From positions 35,627 to 99,626 of the forward strand of contig CAUWHJ010000008.1 of assembly GCA_963558655.1 (NCBI GenBank): a stretch of DNA of 64,000 nt. Reading direction: 5' to 3'. Below are positions 17,498 through 26,675 of the stretch, piece by piece; position 1 is the first letter of the stretch; every line of letters starts with the position of its first letter. The notes under the pieces are model-generated. The model was not told where the DNA came from. It saw only the letters and a program-made list of their open reading frames with translations, and did not search any database. This stretch comes from UMGS1590 sp963558655. GTDB taxonomy: Bacteria; Bacillota; Peptococcia; Peptococcales; Peptococcaceae. The position numbers and the translations under genes were made by a program.

Positions 17498-18313
17498 ATG
17501 TACGCATTGAAACATTCCGGTGGGCTTGTCTGGGTTGAAGCCGATGCCTTAGCAGCAGAGCCGGACATTCTCCACGCTTTTTCTACCCGACATGGCGGGC
17601 ACAGTCACTTTCCTTATCAGTCGTTAAACCTTGGGCTGCACACCCGTGATGACATCATGACCGTGCGTGCGAACCGTGACCGTTATGTGACCAACTTTGG
17701 CATCAGCCCGAGTGAGGTGGTCAGTCTCCATTTCATTCATTCCAACAAGGTGCTTGAAGTTGGCGCAGCAGATGGCGGCAAAGGCTTTCACTCACCGGCA
17801 GATGCGCTTGGTGATGCCGATGGCATGATTACCAATGTGCCACGGCGTGCCCTTTTTGTTACCTATGCCGACTGTGTACCCGTGCTTTTTTATGATCCGG
17901 AGCATAAGGCGATTGGCGCCTGCCATGCCGGTTGGCGTGGGACGGTGGCAGGTATTGTGATGGAAACGCTTAAAGCCATGCAGGCGGCTTATGGTACGAA
18001 GCCGGAAGACGTGCTTTGTGCTGTGGGGCCGGGGATTGATCCGGATCACTTTGAAGTGGGCGAAGAGGTGGCAGAAGCGGTGCGTGCCCATGCTGTCAAA
18101 CCGGAACGCCTGCTTAAAGAGCGTGCCAACGGAAAATATCTTTTCAATATTTGGCAGGCGAATATCGATCAGCTGCTTACGATGGGCGTGCCTCAGACGC
18201 AAATAACGCTGGTGGACCTCTCTACCTTTGCGCGCGATGATCTCTTCTTCTCGTATCGCCGCCGTTTTGGCGGTGAAGTGGGACGTCAGGCTGCGTTCAT
18301 CATGTTAAAATAA
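17498..18313 (+). CDS. pgeF: PgeF/YfiH-family multicopper-like nucleoside and cell-wall editing enzyme
   Basis: About 271 residues of the laccase-domain (DUF152) family. Zinc ligand regions are seen: HFIHSNKV, YADCVPVLFYD and ACHAGWRGTVAG, with VGPGIDPDHFEVG after. Members act on purine nucleosides in vitro, and E. coli PgeF removes wrongly built peptidoglycan precursors. The ATG at 17498 has AAGG 9 bases before it; earlier ATGs at 17489 and 17492 are too close to that site. It lies between cydC and trmK. Confidence 0.9.
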   Translation: MYALKHSGGLVWVEADALAAEPDILHAFSTRHGGHSHFPYQSLNLGLHTRDDIMTVRANRDRYVTNFGISPSEVVSLHFIHSNKVLEVGAADGGKGFHSPADALGDADGMITNVPRRALFVTYADCVPVLFYDPEHKAIGACHAGWRGTVAGIVMETLKAMQAAYGTKPEDVLCAVGPGIDPDHFEVGEEVAEAVRAHAVKPERLLKERANGKYLFNIWQANIDQLLTMGVPQTQITLVDLSTFARDDLFFSYRRRFGGEVGRQAAFIMLK

Positions 18314-18322
18314 GGAGACCTC

Positions 18323-19003
18323 ATGCTTTCAAAACGCTTAGAAGCCGTGGCAGAACGGGTGCCTCAAGCGGCACGAATGGCTGACATCGGCTGTGACCAT
18401 GCTTATCTACCCCTGGCTTTGCTTCAACGCGGCCAGGTTTCTTATGCCATTGGCTGTGATGTCAATGCCGGGCCGTTAGAAGCGGCGCGAAAAAATGCAG
18501 CACAGGCCGGCGTGGCGTTGGAACTGCGTTTGGCTGATGGCTTGGCAGCATTGCAGGTGGGCGAAGTGGATGTTGTCACCTTGGCTGGCATGGGTGCAGG
18601 GCTGATGGTTGACATTCTGTCGGCGGAACCAGCCGTGACAGCGGCACTCAAACGCATTGTTGTTTCGCCGAATGTGGCGCCGTGGCTGTTGCGGCAGTGG
18701 GCGATGCGCGCAGGGTTTGCTGTCTGCGAAGAAACCGTTGTAGAGGAACACGGGCATTATTACGAAGTGTTTGCACTGGAGCCTGCCGCTGAGCGGCCGG
18801 TGTATGATGAGATGGCCTTGTATTTTGGCATTACCTTGCCAAAGCAGCAGGATGCCGTAACGACAGCTTATTTTGCAGCACGCAAAGCTAGCGATGCCAA
18901 ACTTTTAGCCGCCTGGGAGGCGGTGCGAGAGCGGCGGGACGATGTCGCTGAGCGTTATGCACGGCTGCATGGATTGTGGCAGCGATGGGAGGAGATGCAG
19001 TGA
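18323..19003 (+). CDS. trmK: TrmK, tRNA adenine-22 N1-methyltransferase
   Basis: 226 residues of the COG2384 family. The Rossmann SAM-binding start MADIGCDHAYLPLAL and LAGMGAGLMVDIL fit TrmK. It methylates N1 of A22 in tRNAs, mainly tRNA-Ser and related species with a D-loop A22. AAGGAGACC precedes the ATG. The stop overlaps the nif3 start (TGATG), the usual trmK-nif3 pairing in Bacillota. Confidence 0.93.
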   Translation: MLSKRLEAVAERVPQAARMADIGCDHAYLPLALLQRGQVSYAIGCDVNAGPLEAARKNAAQAGVALELRLADGLAALQVGEVDVVTLAGMGAGLMVDILSAEPAVTAALKRIVVSPNVAPWLLRQWAMRAGFAVCEETVVEEHGHYYEVFALEPAAERPVYDEMALYFGITLPKQQDAVTTAYFAARKASDAKLLAAWEAVRERRDDVAERYARLHGLWQRWEEMQ

Positions 19004-20106
19004 TGCAAGTAAAAGAAATAGCGCGCATTGTAGAAAATCTGGCGCCAACGCATCTTAAAGAAGAATGGGATAATGTTGGGTTGCAGCTGGGCGACCCGAA
19101 CGCATCGGTGCAGCGTATTCTTTTGGCACTTACGCCTTCTCTGAGCGTGGTTGAAGAAGCGGTGGCACAGGGCGCTGATATGATTGTCAGCCATCACCCC
19201 CTCCTTTTCAAAGGAACAAAAACCCTGTGCACCGATAAAACCATTGGTGCCATAAGCCGACTGTGTTTCAAACACGATATTGCCATCTACTGCGCGCACA
19301 CCAACCTCGATGTGGCGTGGGGCGGTGTCAACGATGTGTTGGCGGAATGTTTGGGCTTGACAGATGTTGCGCTTTTGCAGGAAACAGAGTGTAAAACACG
19401 CTATAAAGTGGTGGTGTTTGTGCCGCTTGACCATTTGGCAGCGGTTCAACAAGCGATGTTTGCTGCCGGTGCCGGCGCCCAGGGTGCTTACAAAGAATGT
19501 GCCTGGACGGTAAACGGAAAAGGACAGTTTGCGCCGCAAGAAGGAGCGACCCCTTATCTGGGGCAGGTTGGGCGTGTGGAACACGTTGAGGAAGCTCGGC
19601 TGGAAGTGCTTGTCGATTTGGAGTGCTTGCAAAACGTGCTGGCTGCCATGAAAGAGGCACATCCTTATGAAGAAGTGGCGTATGATGTTTTTCGGAATGA
19701 AGCCAGCGTTGTGCGTCAGGGTTTGGGGCGCATCGGACGGCTATCTGCACCAAAACGGCTCGATGCCTGGCTAGAAGAGGTTAAGGAACGCCTGGGCATT
19801 TCACGGCTTGCTTTTGCCGGTGACGGCACACGCATGGTGGAACGAGTGGCGCTTTGCGGTGGCAGTGCCACAGAATTTTTGAACGTGGCAAAAGCAAAAG
19901 GCGCCGATGTGTATGTGACAGGGGATATGAAATATCACGATGCACAGCAGGCGGTAGAACTGAATTTGCCGATGGTTGATGTATCGCATTTTGCCGGCGA
20001 ACGTCCGGTGCTGGCAAAATTGCAGCACTTACTCAAGGCGGCTTGCGGCTCAGCGGTTGATGTGCGTATTTCGCAAAATGAACGTGATTTTATTCAGTAT
20101 CAATAA
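19003..20106 (+). CDS. Nif3-like dinuclear metal-centre protein (GTP cyclohydrolase I type 2 homolog)
   Basis: About 367 residues, the long form in which a PII/CutA-like domain (about 125-240) is inserted between two Nif3 halves. Metal ligands are in SHHPLLF, CAHTNLD and VSHFAGERP near the C-terminus. The protein forms hexamers; its cell role is not established. The ATG at 19003 follows GGGAGGAG and overlaps the trmK stop by one base. The substrate-binding gene begins 35 bases later without a visible promoter. Confidence 0.92.
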   Translation: MQVKEIARIVENLAPTHLKEEWDNVGLQLGDPNASVQRILLALTPSLSVVEEAVAQGADMIVSHHPLLFKGTKTLCTDKTIGAISRLCFKHDIAIYCAHTNLDVAWGGVNDVLAECLGLTDVALLQETECKTRYKVVVFVPLDHLAAVQQAMFAAGAGAQGAYKECAWTVNGKGQFAPQEGATPYLGQVGRVEHVEEARLEVLVDLECLQNVLAAMKEAHPYEEVAYDVFRNEASVVRQGLGRIGRLSAPKRLDAWLEEVKERLGISRLAFAGDGTRMVERVALCGGSATEFLNVAKAKGADVYVTGDMKYHDAQQAVELNLPMVDVSHFAGERPVLAKLQHLLKAACGSAVDVRISQNERDFIQYQ

Positions 20107-20141
20107 TCTATATCAACAATCAAAAGAAGAGGAGCATGGGA

Positions 20142-21179
20142 ATGAAAAAATGGACCAAACGATTAAGTGCTATATTGCTTTGCGGCGCATTGGCACTGAG
20201 TATGACTGCTTGCGGCGGCAATGAGACTGCCAATTCCGGCAGTGAAACACCGATGAGCTCGGCACCGGCTGCTGAACATACGCAGGAAACTGCCGACGTT
20301 ATTCGTGTGGGGGTGCTCTCCATTGAGGACAGCCTGCCGGTATTTGCTGCCGAGCAGGAGAATATGTTTGCAGAAGCTGGGCTTCAGGTGGAAATTTATC
20401 CATTTAAGAGCAGCTCTGATCAATCCAAGGCTGTTGAAGCCGGCGAATTGGATATTGTTATGAACGACATGATTGTACAGAGCTTGATGAAGAAAGCCGA
20501 TACTGATACGAAGGTGGTCAGCATGGCTTTTGGTGCCACCCAGGAAGAAGGACGTTTTGTTGTGGTGGCTGCGCCAAACAGCGGCATCAGCAAGCCGGAA
20601 GATTTGCAGGGTAAGCGTGTGGCTATTTCCACGAACACCATGATGGAATACCTGATGAACCAATATGAAAATTATTACCATCTTGACGCAGATAGCATTG
20701 AACTGGTAAATATGCCGGATTTGATGCTGCGTGTGGAAACCTTGCTTCAAGGTAAAGATATTGATGCAGCCATTTTGCCGGACCCATTGGCATCGTTTGC
20801 ACTGGCGAATGGCGCAATCAGCGTGATTGATGATACAACGCTGGATGAGAATTTTTCGCAGTCTGTCTTTTTAGCGACAGATGCCTTCATGACAGAACAC
20901 CAACCAGAGTTAGATGCCTTCATGGACGTGCTTTTCCAAGCCATGACAGATATCAATGAACATCCAGATAAATACCGTGCACTGCTTATGGAAAAAGCCA
21001 ATGTGCCAGAAACGCTTCAGGACAACTATCCAATGCCTACCTTTAGCCCTGGCACAGTGCCAAGTGAAGAAGAAGTAGCACGCTTGGAGGCCTGGATGGT
21101 GGAAACCAAGATGCTGGACAAGGTGTACAGCTATCCGGATTTGGTCAGCGACGCCTATGAGAAAGAGGCAGCAGAGTGA
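20142..21179 (+). CDS. Lipoprotein substrate-binding protein, NMT1/THI5-like ABC importer
   Basis: About 345 residues. A lipoprotein signal ends at LSMTAC (Cys24), so it is anchored outside the membrane. The mature part has an SsuA/THI5-like fold: RVGVLSIEDSLP at the front and the KPEDLQGKRVAIST segment typical of the group. Substrates in the family include aliphatic sulfonates, nitrate, bicarbonate, riboflavin and pyrimidine thiamin precursors; the sequence does not settle which. The ATG at 20142 sits 7 bases after GAGGAG. It is the first of three overlapping importer genes. No thiamin or other riboswitch is seen in front. Confidence 0.88.
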   Translation: MKKWTKRLSAILLCGALALSMTACGGNETANSGSETPMSSAPAAEHTQETADVIRVGVLSIEDSLPVFAAEQENMFAEAGLQVEIYPFKSSSDQSKAVEAGELDIVMNDMIVQSLMKKADTDTKVVSMAFGATQEEGRFVVVAAPNSGISKPEDLQGKRVAISTNTMMEYLMNQYENYYHLDADSIELVNMPDLMLRVETLLQGKDIDAAILPDPLASFALANGAISVIDDTTLDENFSQSVFLATDAFMTEHQPELDAFMDVLFQAMTDINEHPDKYRALLMEKANVPETLQDNYPMPTFSPGTVPSEEEVARLEAWMVETKMLDKVYSYPDLVSDAYEKEAAE

Positions 21180-21907
21180 TTTACCGTTTAGAAAATGTGT
21201 CATATATGTATAAGGAAAGCAGCAAAGCCATCCTGACACGGTTTGACTGGCAGATCAAGGCTCAGGAACGCTGGGCCTTGATTGGGCCGTCGGGTTGTGG
21301 AAAAACAACGCTGCTTTATCTTTTGGCCGGGCTCAAATCTCCGAGCACCGGCCGTGTTCTTTATCATGAGCAAGTGGCACAGGCGCCGATGGAAAAAGTG
21401 AGCTTTATTCAGCAGCATTACGGGCTTTTTCGCTGGAAAACGGTGCGTCAAAATCTGGCTTTGCCGTTACAGCTCAAAAAAGTGCCAAAAAAAGAACAGG
21501 AAGCACGTATCCGGCGTGAGCTTAAACGCTTGGGGCTGGAAGGCTTGGAAGAGCATTTTCCTTCTGCGCTTTCCGGCGGGCAGTGTCAGCGTGTGGCCAT
21601 TGGTCGTGCGCTGATTGATGAGCCGGAAGTGCTGTTGATGGACGAACCGTTTTCTGCGCTTGATGCGCTGACGCGCGAGGGTTTACAGGAGGAGGTTCTG
21701 CGGCTTTCTCTTGAAAGCGGCGTAACGATGGTACTGGTGACGCACAGCATTGAAGAGGCGGTATATATGTGCGACCATCTGTTGGTTTACAGCAGCGAAG
21801 GGCCAGTTGCGATTGACAATAGCACCACACCGCATCAACGTTATGATGCACAGTTTGTGGCACAATGTGCAGAAGTGAAACGATTATTGGAGGCGACAAT
21901 GGCATGA
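21176..21907 (+). CDS. ABC importer ATPase
   Basis: 243 residues with Walker A GPSGCGKTT, signature LSGGQCQRVAIGRA, Walker B VLLMDEPFSALD and the switch VTHSIEEA. This is the nitrate/sulfonate/taurine-type (SsuB/TauB) ATPase. The GTG start overlaps the stop of the binding-protein gene by four bases, and its end overlaps the permease start by four. It drives uptake together with the flanking genes. Confidence 0.93.
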   Translation: MIYRLENVSYMYKESSKAILTRFDWQIKAQERWALIGPSGCGKTTLLYLLAGLKSPSTGRVLYHEQVAQAPMEKVSFIQQHYGLFRWKTVRQNLALPLQLKKVPKKEQEARIRRELKRLGLEGLEEHFPSALSGGQCQRVAIGRALIDEPEVLLMDEPFSALDALTREGLQEEVLRLSLESGVTMVLVTHSIEEAVYMCDHLLVYSSEGPVAIDNSTTPHQRYDAQFVAQCAEVKRLLEATMA

Positions 21908-22641
21908 AACATAAAGGCGTATCCATTTTGGTAGCCTCTCTCTTGTTGCTGCTTCTTTGGCAAGGTGCCAGCATGGCGTTGGATAAGGCGTTTTTGCCGG
22001 GACCTTGGACCTCATTCAAAGCCTTTTTGGCACTTTGTCAAAATGGCGATATGTGGCCGCAGTTTAGCATCAGTGCAGCGCGTGTGTTGATAAGCACAGC
22101 ACTTGGCGTGGTGCTGGCAGTGCCCTTGGGCATGGCTTGCGGCCGTTCGGAGATGCTTTATCAAGTGGCAACACCGTTGGTGGCCATTCTCTATCCATTG
22201 CCAAAAGTGGTGTTTTTGCCAATTTTGGTGGTGCTTTTTGGACTGGGTAATCTGCCGAAAATTATTCTTATTACGCTCATTATTTTCTTTCAGATTTTTG
22301 TGGTGGTTTGCGATGCGTCGCACCAACTGCCGCAGGAAAGTGTGGACGCCATGCACACGATGAGCAAGAAACGCCTGGACGTGTTTCGTCATTTGCTGTT
22401 ACCGGCGTGCTTGCCATCGGTGCTGACCAGCCTGCGTATTTCCATTGGCACATCGGTGGCGGTGCTCTTTTTTGCCGAGACCTTTGCGTCTTTTGACGGC
22501 TTGGGCTATCTGATTCTTGATGGCATGGAGCGCCGTGAATATCCGGATATGTTTGCGGGCATTATTGGCATGGCACTCTTGGGCGTGTTGTTGTATGAAT
22601 GTATCTATTATTTGGAGAAACGCTGCTGCCGCTGGCTGTAA
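21904..22641 (+). CDS. ABC importer permease
   Basis: About 245 residues with six hydrophobic segments and the binding-protein-dependent permease fold. The EAA-like loop reads ESVDAMHTMSKKRLDVFRH. It is of the SsuC/TauC/ThiX type. The start ATG at 21904 is within the ATPase stop (ATGA) and has GGAGG about 10 bases upstream. A terminator follows. Confidence 0.92.
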   Translation: MKHKGVSILVASLLLLLLWQGASMALDKAFLPGPWTSFKAFLALCQNGDMWPQFSISAARVLISTALGVVLAVPLGMACGRSEMLYQVATPLVAILYPLPKVVFLPILVVLFGLGNLPKIILITLIIFFQIFVVVCDASHQLPQESVDAMHTMSKKRLDVFRHLLLPACLPSVLTSLRISIGTSVAVLFFAETFASFDGLGYLILDGMERREYPDMFAGIIGMALLGVLLYECIYYLEKRCCRWL

Positions 22642-22660
22642 CTCGGCGGACGACCTGAGC

Positions 22661-22683
22661 AAGTCGTTAAACGGCTTTTTTTC
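22661..22683 (+). terminator. Terminator of the ABC importer operon
   Basis: AAGTCG pairs with CGGCTT (one G-T pair) around a five-base loop, followed by seven T. Confidence 0.7.
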
Positions 22684-22763
22684 ATTGTTAGTAATATGGA
22701 GATAATGTTGATATTTGGTGTAAATTACGCCGAAAGGCTTTTCTAAATGCCAATCCTGCGCTA

Positions 22764-22772
22764 TGATATAAT
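22764..22772 (+). promoter_or_regulatory. Extended -10 promoter of the lipoprotein/two-component operon
   Basis: TGATATAAT, an extended -10 with no good -35 at the usual distance, 26 bases before the lipoprotein start. Confidence 0.55.
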
Positions 22773-22797
22773 AGATTGGTAATGAGAAGGAGGCAGT

Positions 22798-24096
22798 ATG
22801 AAAAAAACAGCTATCATTTTTGCACTGACACTCTGTGCAATGACGTTGAGTGGATGTTCCATCTTATTTGAAGAACCGTCCACCCTGATCCTTCCACCAG
22901 CCAGTGACCAGGAGGAATATGTTGAGCGTACGCTCATCAACTCTTTTCTCAGCAATGGAGAGCACCTCGTTGTGCCTGAGGATATGGAAGATCCTGCTGC
23001 TTTTATTGATCTTGACCTTGATGGAGACGATAGCAACGAAAAACTCGCTTTTTGGTCAAACAACAATGGCCATGAAGTGGGCGTGCTGCTGATGAAACAA
23101 GGCGCAGATGGCAGCTGGGAATTGTTGGATCAGATTCGCCAATATGGAAACGATGTCAACTATTTCAAAATGGTTGATCTTGATAATGACGGCAACGATG
23201 AAGCCTGCATCGGAATTGATGTTGGCGGTAATAATGTGCTTTATGTTTACAAATTGAGCGGAGAAGGTTTTTCTGAAATCAAACAGTTTAACTATTCGTA
23301 TTTGGAAATTGCCGACATGAACGGCGATGGTGCCAATACCATTCTCTGCGCGCTGAACGATTACGACGACACCACACCAACAGCCACGCTGACCATGTAC
23401 GCTGGCAGCGGCACCATGGAAAGCCTTTATCAGAAAACCTTTGACGGCAACTGTATTGAAATGGCGTTTGGGCCGGTCAGTACCACCAAAACAGGGCTGT
23501 ATTTTATTCACACCAACAATTACAGCGACCTTAACGTGGAGCTTTTGCTGCCAACAGAGGAAAATGGCTTTGATGAACAGTTGACAGCCAGTGTGCGTTA
23601 TGCGAACGCAACCGGCTCCGGCAATCCGATTATCAGCGATGTGACAGGTGATGGTGTGCTTGACGTGCGTACTTTGGTGGAACCAACAGAACCTTCCCAA
23701 AAAGGGGATGGTGATGCGCTCTATATTTGGAAATCCTGGGACGGTGCCGATTATTTGTCAAACGTGTATGGTGTTTTTGAAAACACCACTGACGGTTATA
23801 GTTTTGTGCTGCCGTCGTATTGTCTGGATACCGTGCGTTACCAATGGATTTCTGAAAAAGGCAACAGTCAGGTGCGTTTTTACGATGGCGCTGCCAGCGA
23901 ACCATCAATTATTCTCTATGCCCTGACCGGCGCAGATGAGCGTGGAATCGCCAATTATCCGGGTATTATAGCACTCGGCACCTCGCCAAGTTCGCAGCGT
24001 TCTTATTATGCACTGTGCAATACCCAAACCTTTGCGGGGCAATTTATTGATATGAACAATATGAAACAATTCTTCCAAATTAAAGGAGGACAATGA
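22798..24096 (+). CDS. Lipoprotein with FG-GAP/VCBS-like repeats
   Basis: 432 residues. The signal peptide ends in TLSGC (Cys20), so it is a surface lipoprotein. Repeated acidic calcium-type loops follow: DLDLDGDDSNEK, DLDNDGNDEA, DMNGDGA and DVTGDGVLD, as in beta-propeller FG-GAP/VCBS proteins. It is the first gene of an operon with an OmpR-type regulator and a sensor kinase, one base apart from the regulator. A role as an accessory sensor or a modulator of the kinase is plausible but inferred. AAGGAGG precedes the ATG. Confidence 0.8.
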   Translation: MKKTAIIFALTLCAMTLSGCSILFEEPSTLILPPASDQEEYVERTLINSFLSNGEHLVVPEDMEDPAAFIDLDLDGDDSNEKLAFWSNNNGHEVGVLLMKQGADGSWELLDQIRQYGNDVNYFKMVDLDNDGNDEACIGIDVGGNNVLYVYKLSGEGFSEIKQFNYSYLEIADMNGDGANTILCALNDYDDTTPTATLTMYAGSGTMESLYQKTFDGNCIEMAFGPVSTTKTGLYFIHTNNYSDLNVELLLPTEENGFDEQLTASVRYANATGSGNPIISDVTGDGVLDVRTLVEPTEPSQKGDGDALYIWKSWDGADYLSNVYGVFENTTDGYSFVLPSYCLDTVRYQWISEKGNSQVRFYDGAASEPSIILYALTGADERGIANYPGIIALGTSPSSQRSYYALCNTQTFAGQFIDMNNMKQFFQIKGGQ

Positions 24097-24097
24097 T

Positions 24098-24796
24098 ATG
24101 GATCATAAGATTTTAGTTGTAGAAGATGAAGAAGCCATTCGTGGTTTTATTAAAGTGAATCTGAAACGCAACAACTTTGATGTAATCGAAGCCGGCAGCG
24201 GCGAAGAAGCCTTGGAAAAACTTGATGACACAGTGGACATTGTTCTGCTCGATGTCATGCTTCCAGGCATGAACGGTTATGAAGTGTGCGCCAAAGCACG
24301 CGAGGCTTTTCCACAGTTGGGGGTTATTATTCTGACCGCCAAAGGGCAGGAAGAAAACAAGATTGAAGGCTTGGAAGCCGGCGCCGATGATTATATTGTC
24401 AAGCCATTCAGCCCAAAAGAACTGTTGGCACGCATCAATGCCTTGCTGCGGCGTCTGTCCATTCAGGTGGACGAAGCAGGCGAAGAAACCAAGGAACTGG
24501 TAACAGGCATCTTTACAATGAACATTGATGAGCGCCGTTTCCTGAAGAATGGTGAAGAAATTGAACTGACGCCAATCGAGTTCTCCTTAGTGAAATATTT
24601 CATGGAAAATGCCAATAAAGCGGTACACCGTGATGAAATCCTCAACAATGTGTGGGGCTATAATTATGTAGGCGACTTTAAGATTGTCGATGTCAATATT
24701 CGCCGCATTCGCCAAAAAATTGAAGAAGACCCATCAAAACCAAAGTACATTGAAAAAGTATGGGGCTATGGCTACCGTTGGTGGGGTGGTGATTGA
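24098..24796 (+). CDS. OmpR/PhoB-family response regulator
   Basis: 232 residues. The receiver domain (1-120) has the acidic pocket E9-D10-E11, phosphoacceptor D52 in LLDVMLPG, Thr in ILTAK and Lys in IVKPF. A winged-helix DNA-binding domain follows (about 135-230) with ELTPIEFSLV and GYGYRW. AAAGGAGGA precedes the ATG. Its stop overlaps the kinase start. The target is unknown; these pairs often control envelope or phosphate genes. Confidence 0.94.
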   Translation: MDHKILVVEDEEAIRGFIKVNLKRNNFDVIEAGSGEEALEKLDDTVDIVLLDVMLPGMNGYEVCAKAREAFPQLGVIILTAKGQEENKIEGLEAGADDYIVKPFSPKELLARINALLRRLSIQVDEAGEETKELVTGIFTMNIDERRFLKNGEEIELTPIEFSLVKYFMENANKAVHRDEILNNVWGYNYVGDFKIVDVNIRRIRQKIEEDPSKPKYIEKVWGYGYRWWGGD

Positions 24797-26268
24797 TTGT
24801 GGCTACCGGTCTTGGGACCAAGCTATCATGGAGCTATGTGCTGATTAGCCTGATTTCCGTGTTCATCATGGGCGGGCTTTTCTGTTTTGCGCTCTTTCAG
24901 TACTATATTTCCGGTATTGAACAAACGTTAGTCAACAATGCGGGCGCCAGTGCTTCTATGGTTGACCGCTATGCACCGGCTGGCGATATCGACGACAAGT
25001 TGCAGTTCATTTTTGAGAACTTTGACAGCCAGGAAAAAGCATTGATTGAAGTATATGACACCAACGGCGATTTTCTTATCAATAACATTGGCGAAACAGA
25101 AAATGGTGCCACAGAATTGACAGAGGATTATGATGCGGCTGTTGCGGGTGAAATTGATTCATGGCGTGGCCGTACAAATACCAATGAATCCATCATGTCT
25201 GTTTCGGTACCTGTTTACGATGGCAAAAAAGTGGTCGGCGTTTTGCGTTATGTGTCCAGCTTGTCGATGGTGTATACGCTGCTTAAATCCAATTTCCTTG
25301 CCGTTTTTTCAATCGGCATTATCATATTGGGGGCTGCTGCCATTATTGGTCGCCTGATGAGCGGATTGATTTTGAAACCGATTCGCAACCTCATTCGTGT
25401 TACTCAGGAAATCTCTAAAGGAAACCTGAACGCCAAAGCAACGGTGTATAACAACGATGAAATTGGACAGTTGTCTCGTGCTATTAACCGTATGACAGAC
25501 GAGATTGCCTTGTCAACAAAGACAAAGAACGATTTTATTTCCAGCATTTCTCATGAATTGCGTACACCGCTGACCTCTATCAATGGCTGGGCGGAAACCA
25601 TCGAAGATTCGCCGGACGATGTGGAAACCACCCGCATGGGTATGGAAATCATCTCGCGCGAAACCAAACGAATGATACGCCTTGTCAACGACCTTCTGGA
25701 TTTTTCCAAGCTGCAAGCACACCGCATTGAGTTGGAAAAAGAAAGCGTTTGGATGAACGGCTTTTTGGAAAGCCTGTATAATCAGTTTTTACCCCGCGCC
25801 AGCCAGGAAGACATTGCACTGCGTTTGCATTTGAGCAATACCGATGTGATGGTCATGGCAGATGAAAACAGACTGAGCCAGGTGTTTATCAACATCATGG
25901 ACAATGCGTTCAAATTTGTTAAAGGCCGTGCTTATCCGGAAATCGTTATTCAGTCGCATATGTTGGACGATCAAATTGTGGTGACGGTTGAGGACAATGG
26001 GCCGGGGATGTCCAGCGAAGAACTTTTGCGTGTCAAAGAAAAGTTCTACAAAGGCTCCAGCAAGCAGAGCGGCACGGGGCTTGGTCTTTCCATTGCCAAC
26101 GAAATCATCGCACTGCACGATGGCACCTTCTACATTGACAGCATTCGTGGCGTTGGCACGAAAGTGTCGGTGGTTTTGCCGTTTGAAGATTCCACCACCG
26201 ATGAAGAAGACATTAACTTGCAAAGTCATCAGGAACTGGATGCGGAAACGTCTGAACAAGAATCATAA
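24793..26268 (+). CDS. Membrane sensor histidine kinase, HAMP-HisKA-HATPase
   Basis: About 491 residues. TM1 is near 12-35, an outside sensor region of about 130 residues follows, and TM2 is near 165-190. HAMP comes next, then the H-box ISHELRTPLTS with phosphoacceptor His near 254. The ATPase domain has N-box NIMDNAFKF, G1 VEDNGPGM and G2 GTGLGLSIA. Start is the TTG at 24793 that overlaps the regulator stop (TTGA), or the GTG at 24799; both fit the ribosome site GGGGTGG. Partner of the preceding regulator. Confidence 0.93.
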   Translation: MIVATGLGTKLSWSYVLISLISVFIMGGLFCFALFQYYISGIEQTLVNNAGASASMVDRYAPAGDIDDKLQFIFENFDSQEKALIEVYDTNGDFLINNIGETENGATELTEDYDAAVAGEIDSWRGRTNTNESIMSVSVPVYDGKKVVGVLRYVSSLSMVYTLLKSNFLAVFSIGIIILGAAAIIGRLMSGLILKPIRNLIRVTQEISKGNLNAKATVYNNDEIGQLSRAINRMTDEIALSTKTKNDFISSISHELRTPLTSINGWAETIEDSPDDVETTRMGMEIISRETKRMIRLVNDLLDFSKLQAHRIELEKESVWMNGFLESLYNQFLPRASQEDIALRLHLSNTDVMVMADENRLSQVFINIMDNAFKFVKGRAYPEIVIQSHMLDDQIVVTVEDNGPGMSSEELLRVKEKFYKGSSKQSGTGLGLSIANEIIALHDGTFYIDSIRGVGTKVSVVLPFEDSTTDEEDINLQSHQELDAETSEQES

Positions 26269-26284
26269 AACTAAACTGTGCTTG

Positions 26285-26320
26285 AACACCTCTTTGGCTT
26301 TTACCAAAGAGGTGTTTTTC
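26285..26320 (+). terminator. Terminator of the lipoprotein/two-component operon
   Basis: A 13-bp stem AACACCTCTTTGG with CCAAAGAGGTGTT and a T-run. Confidence 0.9.
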
Positions 26321-26647
26321 TATGGGGAAAATCGTTAGAAAGATGAGTGGGAACCGAGCGATAAATAGACTTTATTGATACAGAAAAGCGTGCTTGAAAA
26401 CTGTTGTTTGACAGAAAGAAAGTAGTAGTTTAGGTGTGGTGCTTGCGAAAAATAAAAGAATAGAGAAGAAAATCTGTGCTTTAAGCTGTATATGCGTATA
26501 AAATGCCGCTGAATAGACTGTGTTTTAGTGCAAAAAGAGAGAAAGTTAAGAACGTGCATTAGCATTGGTTATTGATCCATTAGAAAAAGTGTATTACAAC
26601 AGATAAAAAAAATAAGTTCTGTTATAGCACAAAATTGCCTTTTAGGG
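26321..26647. other. AT-rich stretch without a recognisable gene
   Basis: About 330 bases with no credible coding frame or tRNA. There is no T-box signature and no recognisable riboswitch. Possible reading frames here are short and low complexity. It may hold upstream regulatory sites of the ilv operon or be decayed sequence. Confidence 0.6.
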
Positions 26648-26675
26648 TTGAATTATCCGAAAATATCGCTATAAT
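26648..26675 (+). promoter_or_regulatory. Promoter of the ilv operon
   Basis: TTGAAT at 26648 and TATAAT at 26670 with a 16-base spacer, giving a leader of about 60 bases. Confidence 0.75.
26651..26665 (+). promoter_or_regulatory. Candidate CodY box in the ilv promoter
   Basis: AATTATCCGAAAATA matches 12 of 15 positions of the CodY consensus AATTTTCWGAAAATT. It fills the space between the -35 and -10 boxes, where binding would block polymerase. CodY represses ilv genes in many Bacillota when branched-chain amino acids and GTP are plentiful. codY itself is not in the window. Confidence 0.45.

Noticed and set aside
26335..26565. Possible 76-codon gene on the - strand before ilvB
   Set aside because: Low-complexity aromatic composition, no ribosome site, no family resemblance, in an AT-rich non-coding stretch.
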